A DNA stretch of 64,000 nt from Pestalotiopsis fici W106-1 (Eukaryota; Ascomycota; Sordariomycetes; Amphisphaeriales; Sporocadaceae), in contig NW_006917095.1 in the NCBI RefSeq assembly GCF_000516985.1, positions 2,795,077-2,859,076 of the forward strand, read 5' to 3'. The notes beneath the pieces are model-generated. The model saw nothing but the letters and a program-made list of their open reading frames with translations, searched no databases and was not told the DNA's origin. The position numbers and the translations under genes were made by a program. The stretch's first letter is position 1. Each line of letters begins with the position of its first letter. This document shows, piece by piece, positions 12,635-23,867 of the stretch.

Positions 12635-13340
12635 AGAATGAGAGAGAAAGAAGAGAGAGAATTTTTAGATTAATTGATTGTTTCTGTCTGGGATACCTTT
12701 CTCTGTTTTTTCTTTCTTCTTTTTCTTTCCCTTTTCTCCTTTATATGCGTGATTGTAAAGTGAAAAGGTTCGTCTTATGTGCATTATTTCCATTAATTTC
12801 AATTCTGACATGGGACGATAATATGCATCCGGGAAGTCGTGCCACCAAGGGAAGAAAGTGAACAAAGTTGCACAGAAACCTTTGGCCAATCTCCATCTTT
12901 CATTTGACGTGTCCTTGAACTTTTCACAATCACAATAATCTCTTCATGTTTGGCAGGTAAGGTGAAGTCGCCGTGATAAAGCGGTCCCATCTCGATCTGC
13001 GTTCTTGGTGATTGAGATTTTATGCTGTTTCTTCAACTTGGTGATTAGGCGAAATTAAAAAGTAGCAATATGCATTATAAATGGCAATAGCTCTGTCGAC
13101 ATCGGACGATTTCAGTCATACAAGTTAGCCAATGGCGAAAATGCTCCTGGTGAGAGTTGGCTATCCAATGGGTTCATAATTAATGGTTCTGTTGTCATTT
13201 TCCGCTTGTCCTGCACTGTTATTGCGTCGAACCTTGCTGTTATCTTTGTCATGATTCATTGTGTTAATCTGAAGGGAGGGGAAACCAAGCTGCTTGCTTT
13301 CAATCTGACATATTTCCAAGTATGAGACTCTCAAGATTTC
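12635..13340. other. Intergenic region between convergent genes
   Basis: This holds the 3' ends of two convergent genes. It contains GA- and TC-rich runs just after the stop at 12634 and no coding frame I can support. Confidence 0.6.
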
Positions 13341-16300
13341 CTACTCGAGCTCCTTGCCAATCTGACTAAACTCGTGTCTCCAGTCAGCCACCTTGTCAAC
13401 CTTTTGGAATGGATCAAAGTTCATGGCCTCGCTGTCGACATAGACGCTGTCGCCAAGCTCAATAGTTCCCTTGGCCAGCTCCTTGCCCAGTCTGAAGCTT
13501 GCAAAGCCAACGTCGTCGTCATCCCGGTCGCCATCCTCGTACACCTTGATGTTGAACTTGGCGCCTGGGCGGAAGAAGAATCCCGAGCCACGCATCTTGC
13601 CGCTGCGCGTCTCGGACGTGATGACGGATGCCGGTGAGGTCCTGCCGGGTCCGTGAGCTGAGCCGTTCATTGCCGTGGACGGCTTGGTGCGGGGCTCGGC
13701 GACAATGGCGCCATTCTTGCTGACGATTTCGCTGTTGGGTGGGAAGGGCTGCATCGTCTCCTCGTAGACATCCTCGAGGGTCAAGATGAGGGGCTTGGAC
13801 CAAATGTCGTCGCCGCCGGATCCTCCTTCTAGGTTGACGGTGCAGCGCCCGGCCGACAGCTGGGTGTTGGGGGCACGGACAATAACGTGATCGATATTGG
13901 CCTCGTTGGCTATGGGGATGGAGTCAGTGAGAATGCCGTATCTTTCCGTGGTTACATAACTAGAAAGACTTACCACTACCGTAAAGGTAAAAGGGCATAA
14001 ACTTCTGTGGATAGTTTGGCAGACGCCACTTCGAGTTCAGAGGTCGGCTGACGACTGTGGAGGTTACCTTGACCTTGACATTCTTCAAAATTACACCACT
14101 AAAAGCAAGTCAGAAGCATCCATTTCACAAAGAATGCGACAACAACTTACGAATGTTCGGTCTTGATCTGAGCAGCAAAGGTGCCATTGTTCTTGATGAT
14201 TTCTGGAAGCAGGGTCTTGTTCTGGGTGACGAGAATCATTGGCTCGTTGGGATTGGCCCTTTTCATGTCAATGTATTTCTGTCGCGACTTTTGATCAAAG
14301 TCTACAGAGACAATGAGCTGCTGGCGGTGGTTTGCCACGTGGAACATGGGCAAATGGATGAGGAAGATCTTTTCGGCGCCTTGGATGAGGAAGCTGTGGA
14401 GATCCTCTCCAATCTCATTGCGCTTGCGAACAATCTAGAGTATACATTTTAGAATCTTTCCTTCTAGTAACAGCTCGGGAAGCATACCTCGGTCTCGTCC
14501 TTGACTGTCTTGTAGAAAATCTCTGCCAGACGATTGATAAAGTTACCATCAGTTGGGAATGGCGACATGATGACATTTCGAAGAACCATGAGGTCCTGTG
14601 TGCTGTCCTCGAGTCCGAGTCTCTTCATGAAGTGTTTCTTGCAGTTGCCATAAAGCTCGTCGGAGAACTCGGTGGATGTCAAGTAAAGCGGAATCTTGGA
14701 GGGATCGTCATCAGGACTGTCGACGGAAAGGGCCTCAATGACTCTCTTCATGAGGTAATTGGCCTCTTCCACGTCCTCATTGAGGCGGCCGTCCGAGTAG
14801 CGGAAATTGATGGCAAAAGCATTAATGTTGAGATCGGATCCCAAGTCGCGCATGAGCTTCATGGCCTTTTGGTCGCGCGGACGCGACTGGTCGTCCTTGA
14901 CAATGTCGGCATTGCTCTTCTTGAGGATTTCTTCTCGGATCCGCGTCTTTTCCGCCTCGACCTTTTCCGGGCTGGAATTCGCAGCGCGCTCAGACGGGAG
15001 CTCATTGAATGGAACGCAGACAAAGGGGGACGTGGAACTTGTCATGGCAGCCCATTCTGCAGAAAGCTATTTGGCGTGCTCAATTAGCACCTTGGGTTGT
15101 GATGATAGTGTTGAGGGGGAGGGGGACAACTTACACGTGTACATGTCCAAGTCACCTCGGAAAGCAGAGCGCCGTATCCCTAATTGAAATTTAGTATTTT
15201 AAATGGGACATATCAATGATTGCTGCGAACAAACCTGTTGATTCAATCCAATGGTCTTATTGGATAGCCATGTAGACACAGCTGCAGCACCGGGCTTGCT
15301 ATTTGGTACAATGTCAAAACAAACCTCTCTCCACAATGCTTCAAAAGAAGACTTACCTGCCCTCAACTCCATAGATGCCAATGCTCGTGACAGACCCTCG
15401 AGATAAATATGGACTTGTCCAAGTAACAAGGTACCTCATTCGCCCATCTCGATAGCACAGACCTCCAGCGGGATATGGAATATAACCTGCCTTGTGGGGG
15501 TCGACCGTGATGGAGTCGGCAAAGCGCATGGCATAGAGATCTTCCTGGGTCTCTGCCCTCAGGCTGGCATCGGGGACAAAACCATCACCGTCGCCCATTT
15601 CTGTTGGCAAATTGGTTATGTCTCCAGGTCGGTAAGACTTGGGCAACATGCTGCAAAAGTAGCCGCCCCAGGCAGCGTCGGCGTGGACCAAGAATGACAG
15701 TCCTTTGGCCTGGTATTGCTTCCTCAGAGCCAAGATGGAGCTCAACGGGTCGACAGCCCCCTCTGCACGGCACCGACTTATTAGCAAAGGATCAACTAAA
15801 AAGTCATGTAGGGTAGTGTCCTACCCTCGGTCGAGCCAATGATTGCGACGACTGCATATACAGGTCGCTCATTCTCCAGGCTCTCTTCAAGCTTCTTCTC
15901 CAGCTCGTCAAGATCCACTCGAGCGGCATTGTCAACTGGAATACCAATGACATTATTCGAGCCGATTCCGGCAACAGCTATTTCTGGATTAGTTCCCGTG
16001 ACATCTATATCATTCCATTATGAACAGTACCTGCGCCTTTGGGCCAACTGTAATGTCTTGTTGTGGCCAACATGTACTGAGCAGGCTTGTCTTTTGTGTA
16101 CTTGTATTCGAGGCCATCTTTGCCAGTAGACTGGATGGTGAACTTGTTCATCACGTCCGACAAGAACTTGTTGGATATGCCTGAGAGTCGTTAACATGTG
16201 AGGCTACATCCGACGACAGAGAGGGTAAGGGTACCGTATTCCTGATACAGTCGGTCAGGTATGTCAAGAACGTCGTTGGGCTTGAGGTTCAACAGCTCCC

Positions 16301-17337
16301 AATCAGAAAGCTCAGAGAACAGCTTTTCTTCTCCGGCACAAGTCTCGATTGAGAACTTTGAGTTAAGAAAGCTCAAAGGTCCATCGTCTAGCATGGCTTC
16401 GCGGATGGAGAGAGGGTAAAACTTGAGGTTACGGGCTCGATTACATGTCAGTATCGCTTTACTAGTCAAAAAGGCATCTTTCTGGGTGATTCAGAACCTA
16501 CCAACCCTGCAAAGAATTGTTAGCGCCTGTTGGATGGGAGTGCGAATTCACACATACCAGATCGATTCAAGATTTGCAACTGTTCCTCCGCAGGTGACAT
16601 GTCCCCAGCCCTGCGGAGAATCATGATTGTCCTCGTCGATGTTGTATCCGAAAAGCTCGCAGAGCTGCTCACCTACTTCAATCTCTGCCACAGTGGACAA
16701 GGGGCTCGCCTCGAGAGCTACATTATTGGGGTTGTAGATCATGGTCATGAAGTAGCCAAGAAGGGACGCCATGCTCATGTCTGTGCACCTGTACATTTGA
16801 CTCAGCAACCGACTAGTGTCATTGAGATTGAATCACTTACATGTGCGCTTCATATCGCGGAGACCAGAATGGAATCGAGGTCCGTCCCAGTAGGTTTGCT
16901 GCTTTCTGAACAGCATTGCTCAACTTTTTCATCGACTTCTTAAAGGCTGGGCTCTTTTGCACGCTTTCGGTGATGAATTTCTTGAGTAATGGTTAGTCGC
17001 GATTTCGGTCAGAGCCATTGTGCCAACTTACGCCATCTTCAGGGTAGTACTTGGTTCGAGCCAAGCGGAGCTCCTCAAGGATGGTATGAATATTGTTCTC
17101 AAAGTAGCGGAGGTTCTCTGCTTGAGGACCAATGAAGTAGGAACTGATGATCTGGTGGGAGACATCCGGTGTCCGATATGAGGACCAGGCTGTGCCATGC
17201 TCTGGGCTAGCAGCGTAGACGGTGTCTGAATGGTCATCCTCCAGATCCGGCGCTTCGTGGGATTTGATCTCTGGCAGCTCTGATTTGAGCTTGGAGACCA
17301 AGTCATGAGGGAAGATGGCTGACGATTCTACGGCCAT
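13341..17337 (-). CDS. Group II PLP-dependent amino-acid decarboxylase, fungal long form
   Basis: Pyridoxal-phosphate enzyme of the glutamate/aromatic-amino-acid decarboxylase fold; tyrosine decarboxylase-like proteins are the nearest I recall. Fourteen exons keep one frame to 1085 aa: 17337-17032, 16980-16841, 16788-16558, 16506-16502, 16435-16235, 16180-16031, 15977-15825, 15762-15357, 15298-15235, 15179-15135, 15066-14488, 14434-14151, 14098-13974, 13909-13341. Exon 4 is only 5 nt and restores ESIWVARNLKFYP. The cofactor region shows HADAAWGGYF (Asp about 424) and the Schiff-base motif VDPHKAGY (Lys about 486); TCGGTVANLE and GSTEEGAVDPL are further family blocks. Past about residue 570 comes a 500-residue extension, much longer than in bacterial enzymes, with a beta-rich C-terminal part of unknown role. 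No signal peptide, so probably cytosolic. ATG 17337 is chosen; an in-frame ATG at 17451 would add 38 residues. Substrate is not determinable from sequence. Confidence 0.87.
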
Positions 17338-18876
17338 TGTGACGAATGGATCAATGTTCTCAGTGGTAACTTTCTGAAGAGCCACAAGTTGTTTCTCCAG
17401 CAAACATGGCGTTTGAATACCGTGGGAAATTGTTGGTGATTTCCTCGACACATTGCTGCTGTTTATACTCTGGCCAGATCCCCACCGAAAGTTGCCATCT
17501 CGGGTGCGATGTATTCATGTACCAAATCAAGCTGAAGTGGAGTGCATATCGAAACACAAAATGTTCACCGGTGGCTTTCACGAGATGAAATGATAGGGTG
17601 GCAGAGGATATAGACGCAGAAGTTGTCTCCAATAATCACTGTACGATGCGATCCTCAGTGGGCCGAATGCCGTGTCATGATGCTGTGTCGTGAAGATCGT
17701 GGGGAAGGTTTCAGCTGAATCTGAGAAGACCTCGCTCTATAGCCAATGGGGGAGCTCTGGTGACATTTCATAGCCTCCGCACTTGGTCGAGTATAACGAA
17801 CAAAGTCTCCCTTGACATTTAGTATCGCCATGGTGTTGAACTAGGATCTGAGACATGCTTCCACCACCAATGTAAACGGCCACTTCGGGAGACGGCATAG
17901 TTACTCGACCTCTTGGATAATCTTGGCTAGCCAATCTAATGCAATCTAGCAGTGCCAGTGTTGGACAAACCATCGTTTGCCATGTGCAACCGGCGGCTGG
18001 TGAGCGGAAATAGAGCTGCATCTCTAGCCTAGTCACCATCACACTTGTATCCCGTCAGTGGCGCACGGGAGTAGCCGCGGGGATTACCAGAATTTTGAGT
18101 GATCCGTGGATCAATTGGTCAGCTTTTTTCTCACCGGCAACATAGTTTAGGCGTCTGGGGTCAACCGAGAACTTTATTCTTGTTCAAAGCAAATTGAAAA
18201 TGGCTACTTGCGGCTGAATCAGTTCGGTTCGCCCAACTATTTACAATGAGCAGCACTGGCGCATTAGCGTATATGCAGGCCCAATGCTTCTTCATTTTGG
18301 AGTACTGTTGTGCAGACAACAGACGTGCACCGTTGACTTGTTCTCCAAAGATGATTGGAGATACCGAAATGGAACACTTACACGACGTGCTTGTATTCAT
18401 GTCTGCAGATAGTGGTTCAGTACTACAGTGGGAATAAATCCGGTGTAAGCCGTCCTTGGAGACGATGGGCTGATTGAAGCACACTTCTTTCTGTATCATA
18501 TAGCAGTGATGCAAAGGCCCTCCCAGCTGACGGCCAGAGTACATATAAATGGCCCCATCGCATAGGGAGGACTTGAACACAGCATGCATCTCTGTGTACA
18601 CAACCAACTCTACCCCATACCGTGCAACATCAAAAAGCCAAAAACATAGGTTAATGTAACATAAATCACAATTTAATACAAAATATAGAAGAATGCACTA
18701 TTTTTCTTAACCAAATAAGAATAAATTATCTCAAATCGTATGACCTTTATTTTCCCTCGCACTCTCCTCGGCCATTGCTTCCGCATGGTGCCCACAACCG
18801 CGCAGCAAATTCTTGCTCAGCCTCGTTTTGATTCAATCACTCTCCATCCCTATATCCTGCTAGCTTTTACTTGTGC
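17338..18876. other. Intergenic region, no supported gene
   Basis: About 1.5 kb upstream of the decarboxylase and downstream of the secreted-protein gene. Frames near 17737-18042 and 18161-18607 (minus) lack domains, splice partners and coding bias. An AT-rich patch lies at about 18650-18740. Confidence 0.5.
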
Positions 18877-19719
18877 CTAGACGGCCTCGTTTTTCTGACA
18901 CGTCTCCCCACAAATCGCTGGCCCCCCAAGCAACTTGTCATCAAACTTTGTCATGCCCAATTTCTCAATCTGCTCCGTAACCTCCTCGTTTCCCAATTCC
19001 ATAAGCGCGTCCAAAACCGGTCCTAGAGTCCCCTCATCAACTCCGTCCCGGTTCTGACTGATGATATGCACAGCCGGGACACCCCACGTGCCGCCTGGAT
19101 ACAGCGCGGGAGTCTCATGAACAATCATCCACGGCATGGCGTGCCCGTCTAGGCTCCAGTGCAGCACCGACCAACTCTGCATGTACCCTTTCCCTGGTCC
19201 CTCAATAATGGTGTTATCGTAGACGGCGTCCCAGTCCGAATTGAGCTCTGGGAAGTTGAGGCGGCGCGGAGTGTTGTATGCGCGTATCGAGGCGACTGTG
19301 CGACCGCCGCCTCCAATGGCGCCGTTGAGAGCCGTCTTGTTATCCGCCGGAACCCAAGTGGTAATTTCATTGATTACGCCCGCGAGGGAGCCTGTAGGAC
19401 AGGAGGAAGTGGTGTTGGCTTCGCAAGTGATGCTTATTGTCGGGGTGAGGTCCCACTGCAGGTTGCCGTAGGAAAGGTACGATGTGCCGGAGGTGTTTCG
19501 GATCGCCCAAGACCCGGCGAACCAGCCGGGCGGCGGAGCGGTGAAATTGGAGGAAGGAGAGGAGCAGCCTGATGTTTCGTTGCCAGAGGCATTCATGGTC
19601 GGGTCCAGATAGGGGGGTAAGCGGACCATGAGGGATTCTGTTGGACAGGAGGAAAGGGAGATTGTGGCGAGGGCGGAGGTCGCCATGGCGAGGATGGCAG
19701 AGAAATTAGAAGTACGCAT
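18877..19719 (-). CDS. Secreted glycoprotein, possibly lipocalin-like
   Basis: Single exon, 280 aa. The start MRTSNFSAILAMATSALATI is a classical secretion signal with cleavage likely near residues 18-22. The mature part has several N-glycosylation sequons (NAS, NET, NFT, NTS, NTT, NKT) and about eight cysteines after the signal, including pairs near the N and C termini (CGETC at the end). The segment WFAGSWAIRNTSGTSYLSYG and the repeated beta-strand-like pattern suggest a lipocalin-type barrel; this is tentative. No catalytic motif is seen. It is divergent from the Zn2Cys6 factor at 20443 with 723 bp between, so the two could share control elements. A wall-associated or effector role is possible but unproven. 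Confidence 0.75.
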   Translation of the reverse strand: MRTSNFSAILAMATSALATISLSSCPTESLMVRLPPYLDPTMNASGNETSGCSSPSSNFTAPPPGWFAGSWAIRNTSGTSYLSYGNLQWDLTPTISITCEANTTSSCPTGSLAGVINEITTWVPADNKTALNGAIGGGGRTVASIRAYNTPRRLNFPELNSDWDAVYDNTIIEGPGKGYMQSWSVLHWSLDGHAMPWMIVHETPALYPGGTWGVPAVHIISQNRDGVDEGTLGPVLDALMELGNEEVTEQIEKLGMTKFDDKLLGGPAICGETCQKNEAV

Positions 19720-20442
19720 TATTGGAGATTTGTGGTAGATGGTGTTTGATGGTAGATGATGGTAAAAAGTGAGTATCGTTGTGAGGATGAGGTTGTTGTG
19801 CTGAGCGATTTTATCTTGGAAGAAATTTCGTCTTATATCTCTTTATTCGAGATGATGAGAGATCGCTGCGCAATGTGACGACGATGCTCAAAGACATGGC
19901 CCCATACGCAACAGGTATCTCAGCTCGTTAATTCGCGAGGCGACGATCACATCTTCAGCGATCGGAGTCATCTTTGTCAGTAGGATTCCACCCCCGAATA
20001 GCGGCATCGAGTGATTGAGGCTGGGAAAAGACACAAGTGGTATGCTTGGTCCGGAATGTTTGCAAATACTAATTCGACTTCAAGTTGCTTTACGTCCATT
20101 ATGGAAGGGAACTATGACCCCTGGTGGATATACAGGCACAGAAATATCTGACAGCGACCAATCGCTGCAAGTCGCGAGGCTCAGGAGGTTCCACTAAGTC
20201 AGGCGAAGCACCACCTCCATCCTTGGCTAAGTTTAGGGCGATCTACCTCATCATTACCGCCTTTAGCTTTGAGGGCTAGGCACTACTATGTATTACTTCG
20301 GACTTCTCGCATAAAGGGTAGACAGCATCATGGTGGTGGAGACAACAGCTACGTTTCGCTTCCGAGATTGTGCTACGTTGTGACTCGGCCATACGCCATC
20401 TCACCTCGTTATACCTCGGATTCTCTACTGAGTCTACTCGAC
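19720..20442. promoter_or_regulatory. Shared divergent promoter region
   Basis: 723 bp between the 5' ends of a secreted-protein gene (minus) and a Zn2Cys6 regulator (plus). No specific binding site is identified. An open frame from 20269 runs in phase into the first exon of the regulator, but the Zn2Cys6 module starts naturally at the ATG at 20443. Confidence 0.4.
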
Positions 20443-22093
20443 ATGCCCGTTAGACGTGGTGGCACAAAGTCTCGCGGCGGATGCGACCGGTGCAAGCAGC
20501 GGCGCGTAAAGGTAAGTTAGTTAACTCACTCTCTGCTGACTGTCCAAAGTGTGAACAATCAAGGCCACCTGTATCGTTTTCATGATCCAGAGACCAAAAT
20601 CTCATTGACGTGATTAAAAGTGCGATGAAAAAGTGCCATGCAGCAATTGTACAAGAAGGAGAGAGCACTGCAGCCTCCTACTCCTCGTCTCACGACCTAG
20701 ACATCCAAGTCCGCGTCTTTCCGATCATGCACCACCAACAACCCATAGCGAACAAACATCATGGGCCCTCGACCTCTACCTGATGAGCCACTTCTCCACG
20801 GAGACAGTCTACACCTTTAGCAGCTACCCGTCTCTCATTGAAGCATGGCAGACTACAATCACTATCGACGCAGCATCGCATCCATTTCTTCTACATGGCA
20901 TGCTCGCTATCTCGGCACTCCACCTCGCGAGCAAACGGAAACCCCATGAGCCACCTCAATCTCCCACTTCAGCTTCCAGGTCCCAAACCACGGCTCAGAA
21001 CTTCACGCACGATGACTACATGCGCGCCTTTACCTACCACCAAGACCAAGCCATGCCCGTCTACCGCAGCTTGCTCCAACAAGCCCTGGATCTCGACCAT
21101 AACGAGGAGTTTGCAGTGCACTCCAAGCAGTCGTGGCCGGCGGGGCCGGTCTACGCAATGGCTGTTTTGACGGCGTTTATCGCAACGGCGAGTATTTCTG
21201 ATAATTCCCCTTCCTTGGGCACTGAGAAGACACAAGGAGACGAGGGCGATCAGCCACACGAAGAGCGTCGGCATAGCCATACTACTCTTGTTCACCCCCC
21301 TCCAACATTGTCCTCCTCGATCTCACGTCCGGTATCACCAGAAACACCTGCAGAATCAGCACGGTCAGAAACCATCTTCTCCAACCTCTTATCCCTATTC
21401 ATCAACACACGCGGCACACGCGTTATAGCCAAGGCCGGCTTGGATATGGGTGCTTTCCAAACAACCGCGTATCGGCACCTGATAACCAGTTCGACGTCCG
21501 CGGACGAAGTTCAATTTCCACTCCCCTCGTCGTCTCGGGATAGTCGAAGAGAGTGGTATGCCACGCTCAGAAAACAAATGCTTGACGATGTATTCGACGC
21601 CGACGACAGCGACGGGGATGCTGGCAATGTGAATGAGAAAGGAGGAAAAGAGCGCGAACTCTGTGCCGCCGCTCTTGTCTGTTTAGAGGACGTTCATAGC
21701 GGCGCTGTGCGGCTTTTGGAAGCGAAAAAGGAACGACTATGGCACCTACGACAGAGACGGCAAGATCCCCGGCCCATCAAACACGATTTCGTATGGTTAT
21801 TCAAGTGGACCGCAATAGTCTCGCAGGAATTCCTCGCGCTGGTGCGAGAGAGGAGACCGCCGGCAATGGTGGTTCTCGCGCAGTTTATGGCCATATGTTC
21901 ACTCTTTGAGGAGGAGTGGTACGTGGAGGGTTGGGTGAGAAATGCAATGGAGGCGGTTGAACATGTCTTGAGTGAAAACAAGGGTGAATCGGAAGGGGAG
22001 AACAACGAGAAGGCAAGGAAGTGGGTTTCTAGCATTGCAGAGCGGTGGATTGGGACACGGGACGATATGAATGAAGCTGGTGTGGGAGAATAG
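20443..22093 (+). CDS. Zn2Cys6 fungal transcription factor
   Basis: Exons 20443-20511 and 20621-22093 (109-nt intron) give 513 aa. The intron splits the zinc cluster. Joined, residues 14-40 carry CDRCKQRRVKC then DEKVPCSNC and TRRREHC, an exact C-x2-C-x6-C-x5-C-x2-C-x6-C binuclear zinc cluster that binds CGG-type half sites. The rest fits the fungal C-terminal regulatory region (LDLYLMSHFSTETVYTF, HPFLLHGMLAISALHLA) seen in sterol-uptake-control-like (Upc2-type) factors, where a short linker leads straight to the effector domain. The insert at about residues 205-235 is polar and low in complexity. No coiled coil is evident next to the cluster. It may regulate the divergent secreted-protein gene (inference from position only). 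Confidence 0.87.
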
Positions 22094-23867
22094 AAAGAGG
22101 TTGGAAATGATATTGTGAGACACGGGTAGGTAGCCAGAATTGGGTGATATATTGTGCGCCAATATCCTCGGCGCAAGCCGCTGTCCGGCCAAGGGACGCA
22201 AGACCGAGGGATCTGTCTGCATGTCAGGCCTTCATTCCACTTGCTAGATCAAAAGAGAAGTCGCTTACCTGGATGTTGTTCCTCTTGGCGCTGAACTTTA
22301 CGTTCGGTCCCTTGGATGTTGCATTGGGCACAATGATGCTCTTTTCGAGGATAAGTGTACACTTGTGGATTTCAGATAAACTGCTACTGCCCACGAGATG
22401 GCCAATGTTGGACTTGACGGAACCGCTGTGGTCGTTATTACCAAGTGGCGCAGAGACATGATCAAAGACTGAAATATATAAACAGCGGTACCCTGACAGA
22501 GCGGGCGCGCTTGAAAACAGCACTGATGGTTTGATTCCCGCCGAATCGCCAATTTGTGTGCCAGTTCCTGTTATTCGATAGCTATAGGGTCAACAATTGC
22601 GGGGTTCTCTTCCCAACATCATTTTACGGTCGCTCAGCTCAACACAGCTTTCAGCAGGTACCGGCAGTAAAAAGCTTAAAATGCTCGGCATGCTTGAATG
22701 TGGCGCAAAAAGGGGGCAAGTGTCTGGACACAGGGCTGTGCTCCATACTTAGGTAAGTAACCAGTAGCCATAGACATCTGGCTAGTCTATGGCGTATCCC
22801 TTTGAGCCCGGAGAGTCGTCAGTATTCCTGCCAATTCTTTTGGGCCGCTACCAAGCAAGATTTGTCCTCCCGGTTGTCTTTATCTGCATAGGGCTCGGGT
22901 CTTGCATGTACCGATCGCGTGCGTAAATGCTCCATCGGTACTTCCAGGTATAAAAAAGCAAGTTGACTGCATCAAATCCCAGCCCCAAAAACAGTACGTA
23001 TCTTGTACTGACCACTTTCTAGGCCTAAGGGATAAGGCAGAATGGCGGAAATGTGGCTTTTGCTCGGCTATCAACGAATCAACCCAAGCCTGTTTCCTTA
23101 CCGTTGGGCGCATTTCCACCACATTCAGGCTTTGGAAGACGCTCACCGAGTGCTTTGCCACAATAGCTGTGTGCCTCGCCGTCAAGATGCTGGAAAACAA
23201 GCAACGCGACCAGCCACCAACCACAGCTTGCAGCCGGTGACGTCAAATCTAGACGCATCAAGAACTTGCATGATCATACATTGCGAAGTGGAAAAAGGTA
23301 CTATTGGTCCAGAGGCTGTCGGTGGAGATTCTAAGCGCGGTAGTAGAGATATCGACCACGGATACCAGTGGCGATGGTCAATCCGTGCAATCGAGAGCAT
23401 GCAACAGGAAGTTGCTGGGTTTCCCTGACCAGAATGAACAGTGTCCGACGTGGACATTACGTATGTTTTTCGTATTTGAATAATGGAGGCCTCCCCGGGA
23501 AGTAATCTGATGATTGTTCAGCTGGCTCGAAATTCGCCATGTTTTCCTATCTTCCTGAGATCTACCGTTGTAAGAAACTGACTCCTCTCGATGAATTCGA
23601 CGTATGCGTTATTCAGATGAGATCCATCTACTCCCATTGCTGTCGCAGGCTGGCGCCTTATCATCGAGTGCAGAATGGTAAATGTTCATTCTCCCACCTA
23701 CCGAGAAGCTATCAACCATACTGATGACAGCGCAAAGCCTCCCGTAACAGGCTCACCAGATGCTAAGAGGCATGCTGGTCTAGACTTCACAAATATTAGT
23801 TTGAACAGGGTAGAGTAGGTCGATACTTGCTTTAATATTCGAGGCAATTTTCTAACACTGATCGCAG
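22094..23867. other. Gap between the regulator and the NLR, with relics and unresolved NLR 5' exons
   Basis: This contains a decayed ketosynthase fragment (22224-22589, listed separately). The right part, about 23430-23867, probably holds the first exon(s) of the NLR gene: several good donors and acceptors occur (GTATGT at 23461, GTAAAT at 23687, acceptors at 23520 and 23867). I could not find a combination that gives a convincing start, so no exon is claimed. Confidence 0.45.
22224..22589 (-). pseudogene. Polyketide synthase ketosynthase fragment
   Basis: One open frame on the minus strand contains two ketosynthase landmarks in the right order: ITGTGTQIGD (canonical EAHGTGTxxGDP, catalytic His lost) and GSVKSNIGHL followed by LEKSIIVPNAT and AKRNNIQV, matching the block around the second catalytic His and the LEKGIIPPNxN motif of type I polyketide synthases. 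The stretch between them and the region after GHL have drifted (GHLEGxSGLAG is here GHLVGSSSLSE). No upstream cysteine nucleophile motif and no downstream acyltransferase sequence are visible. It is a remnant of a once larger gene. Confidence 0.75.

Noticed and set aside
16993..17451. Longer start of the decarboxylase at 17451
   Set aside because: The extra 38 residues show no family resemblance. It cannot be excluded, but 17337 is the simpler start.
20269..20520. Upstream start of the Zn2Cys6 factor
   Set aside because: The added N terminus has no conserved look. Zn2Cys6 clusters usually lie within the first 50 residues, which fits ATG 20443.
22880..23428. Overlapping 110-130 codon frames on both strands
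   Set aside because: No domain, no signal peptide, no splice logic, and they overlap each other antisense.
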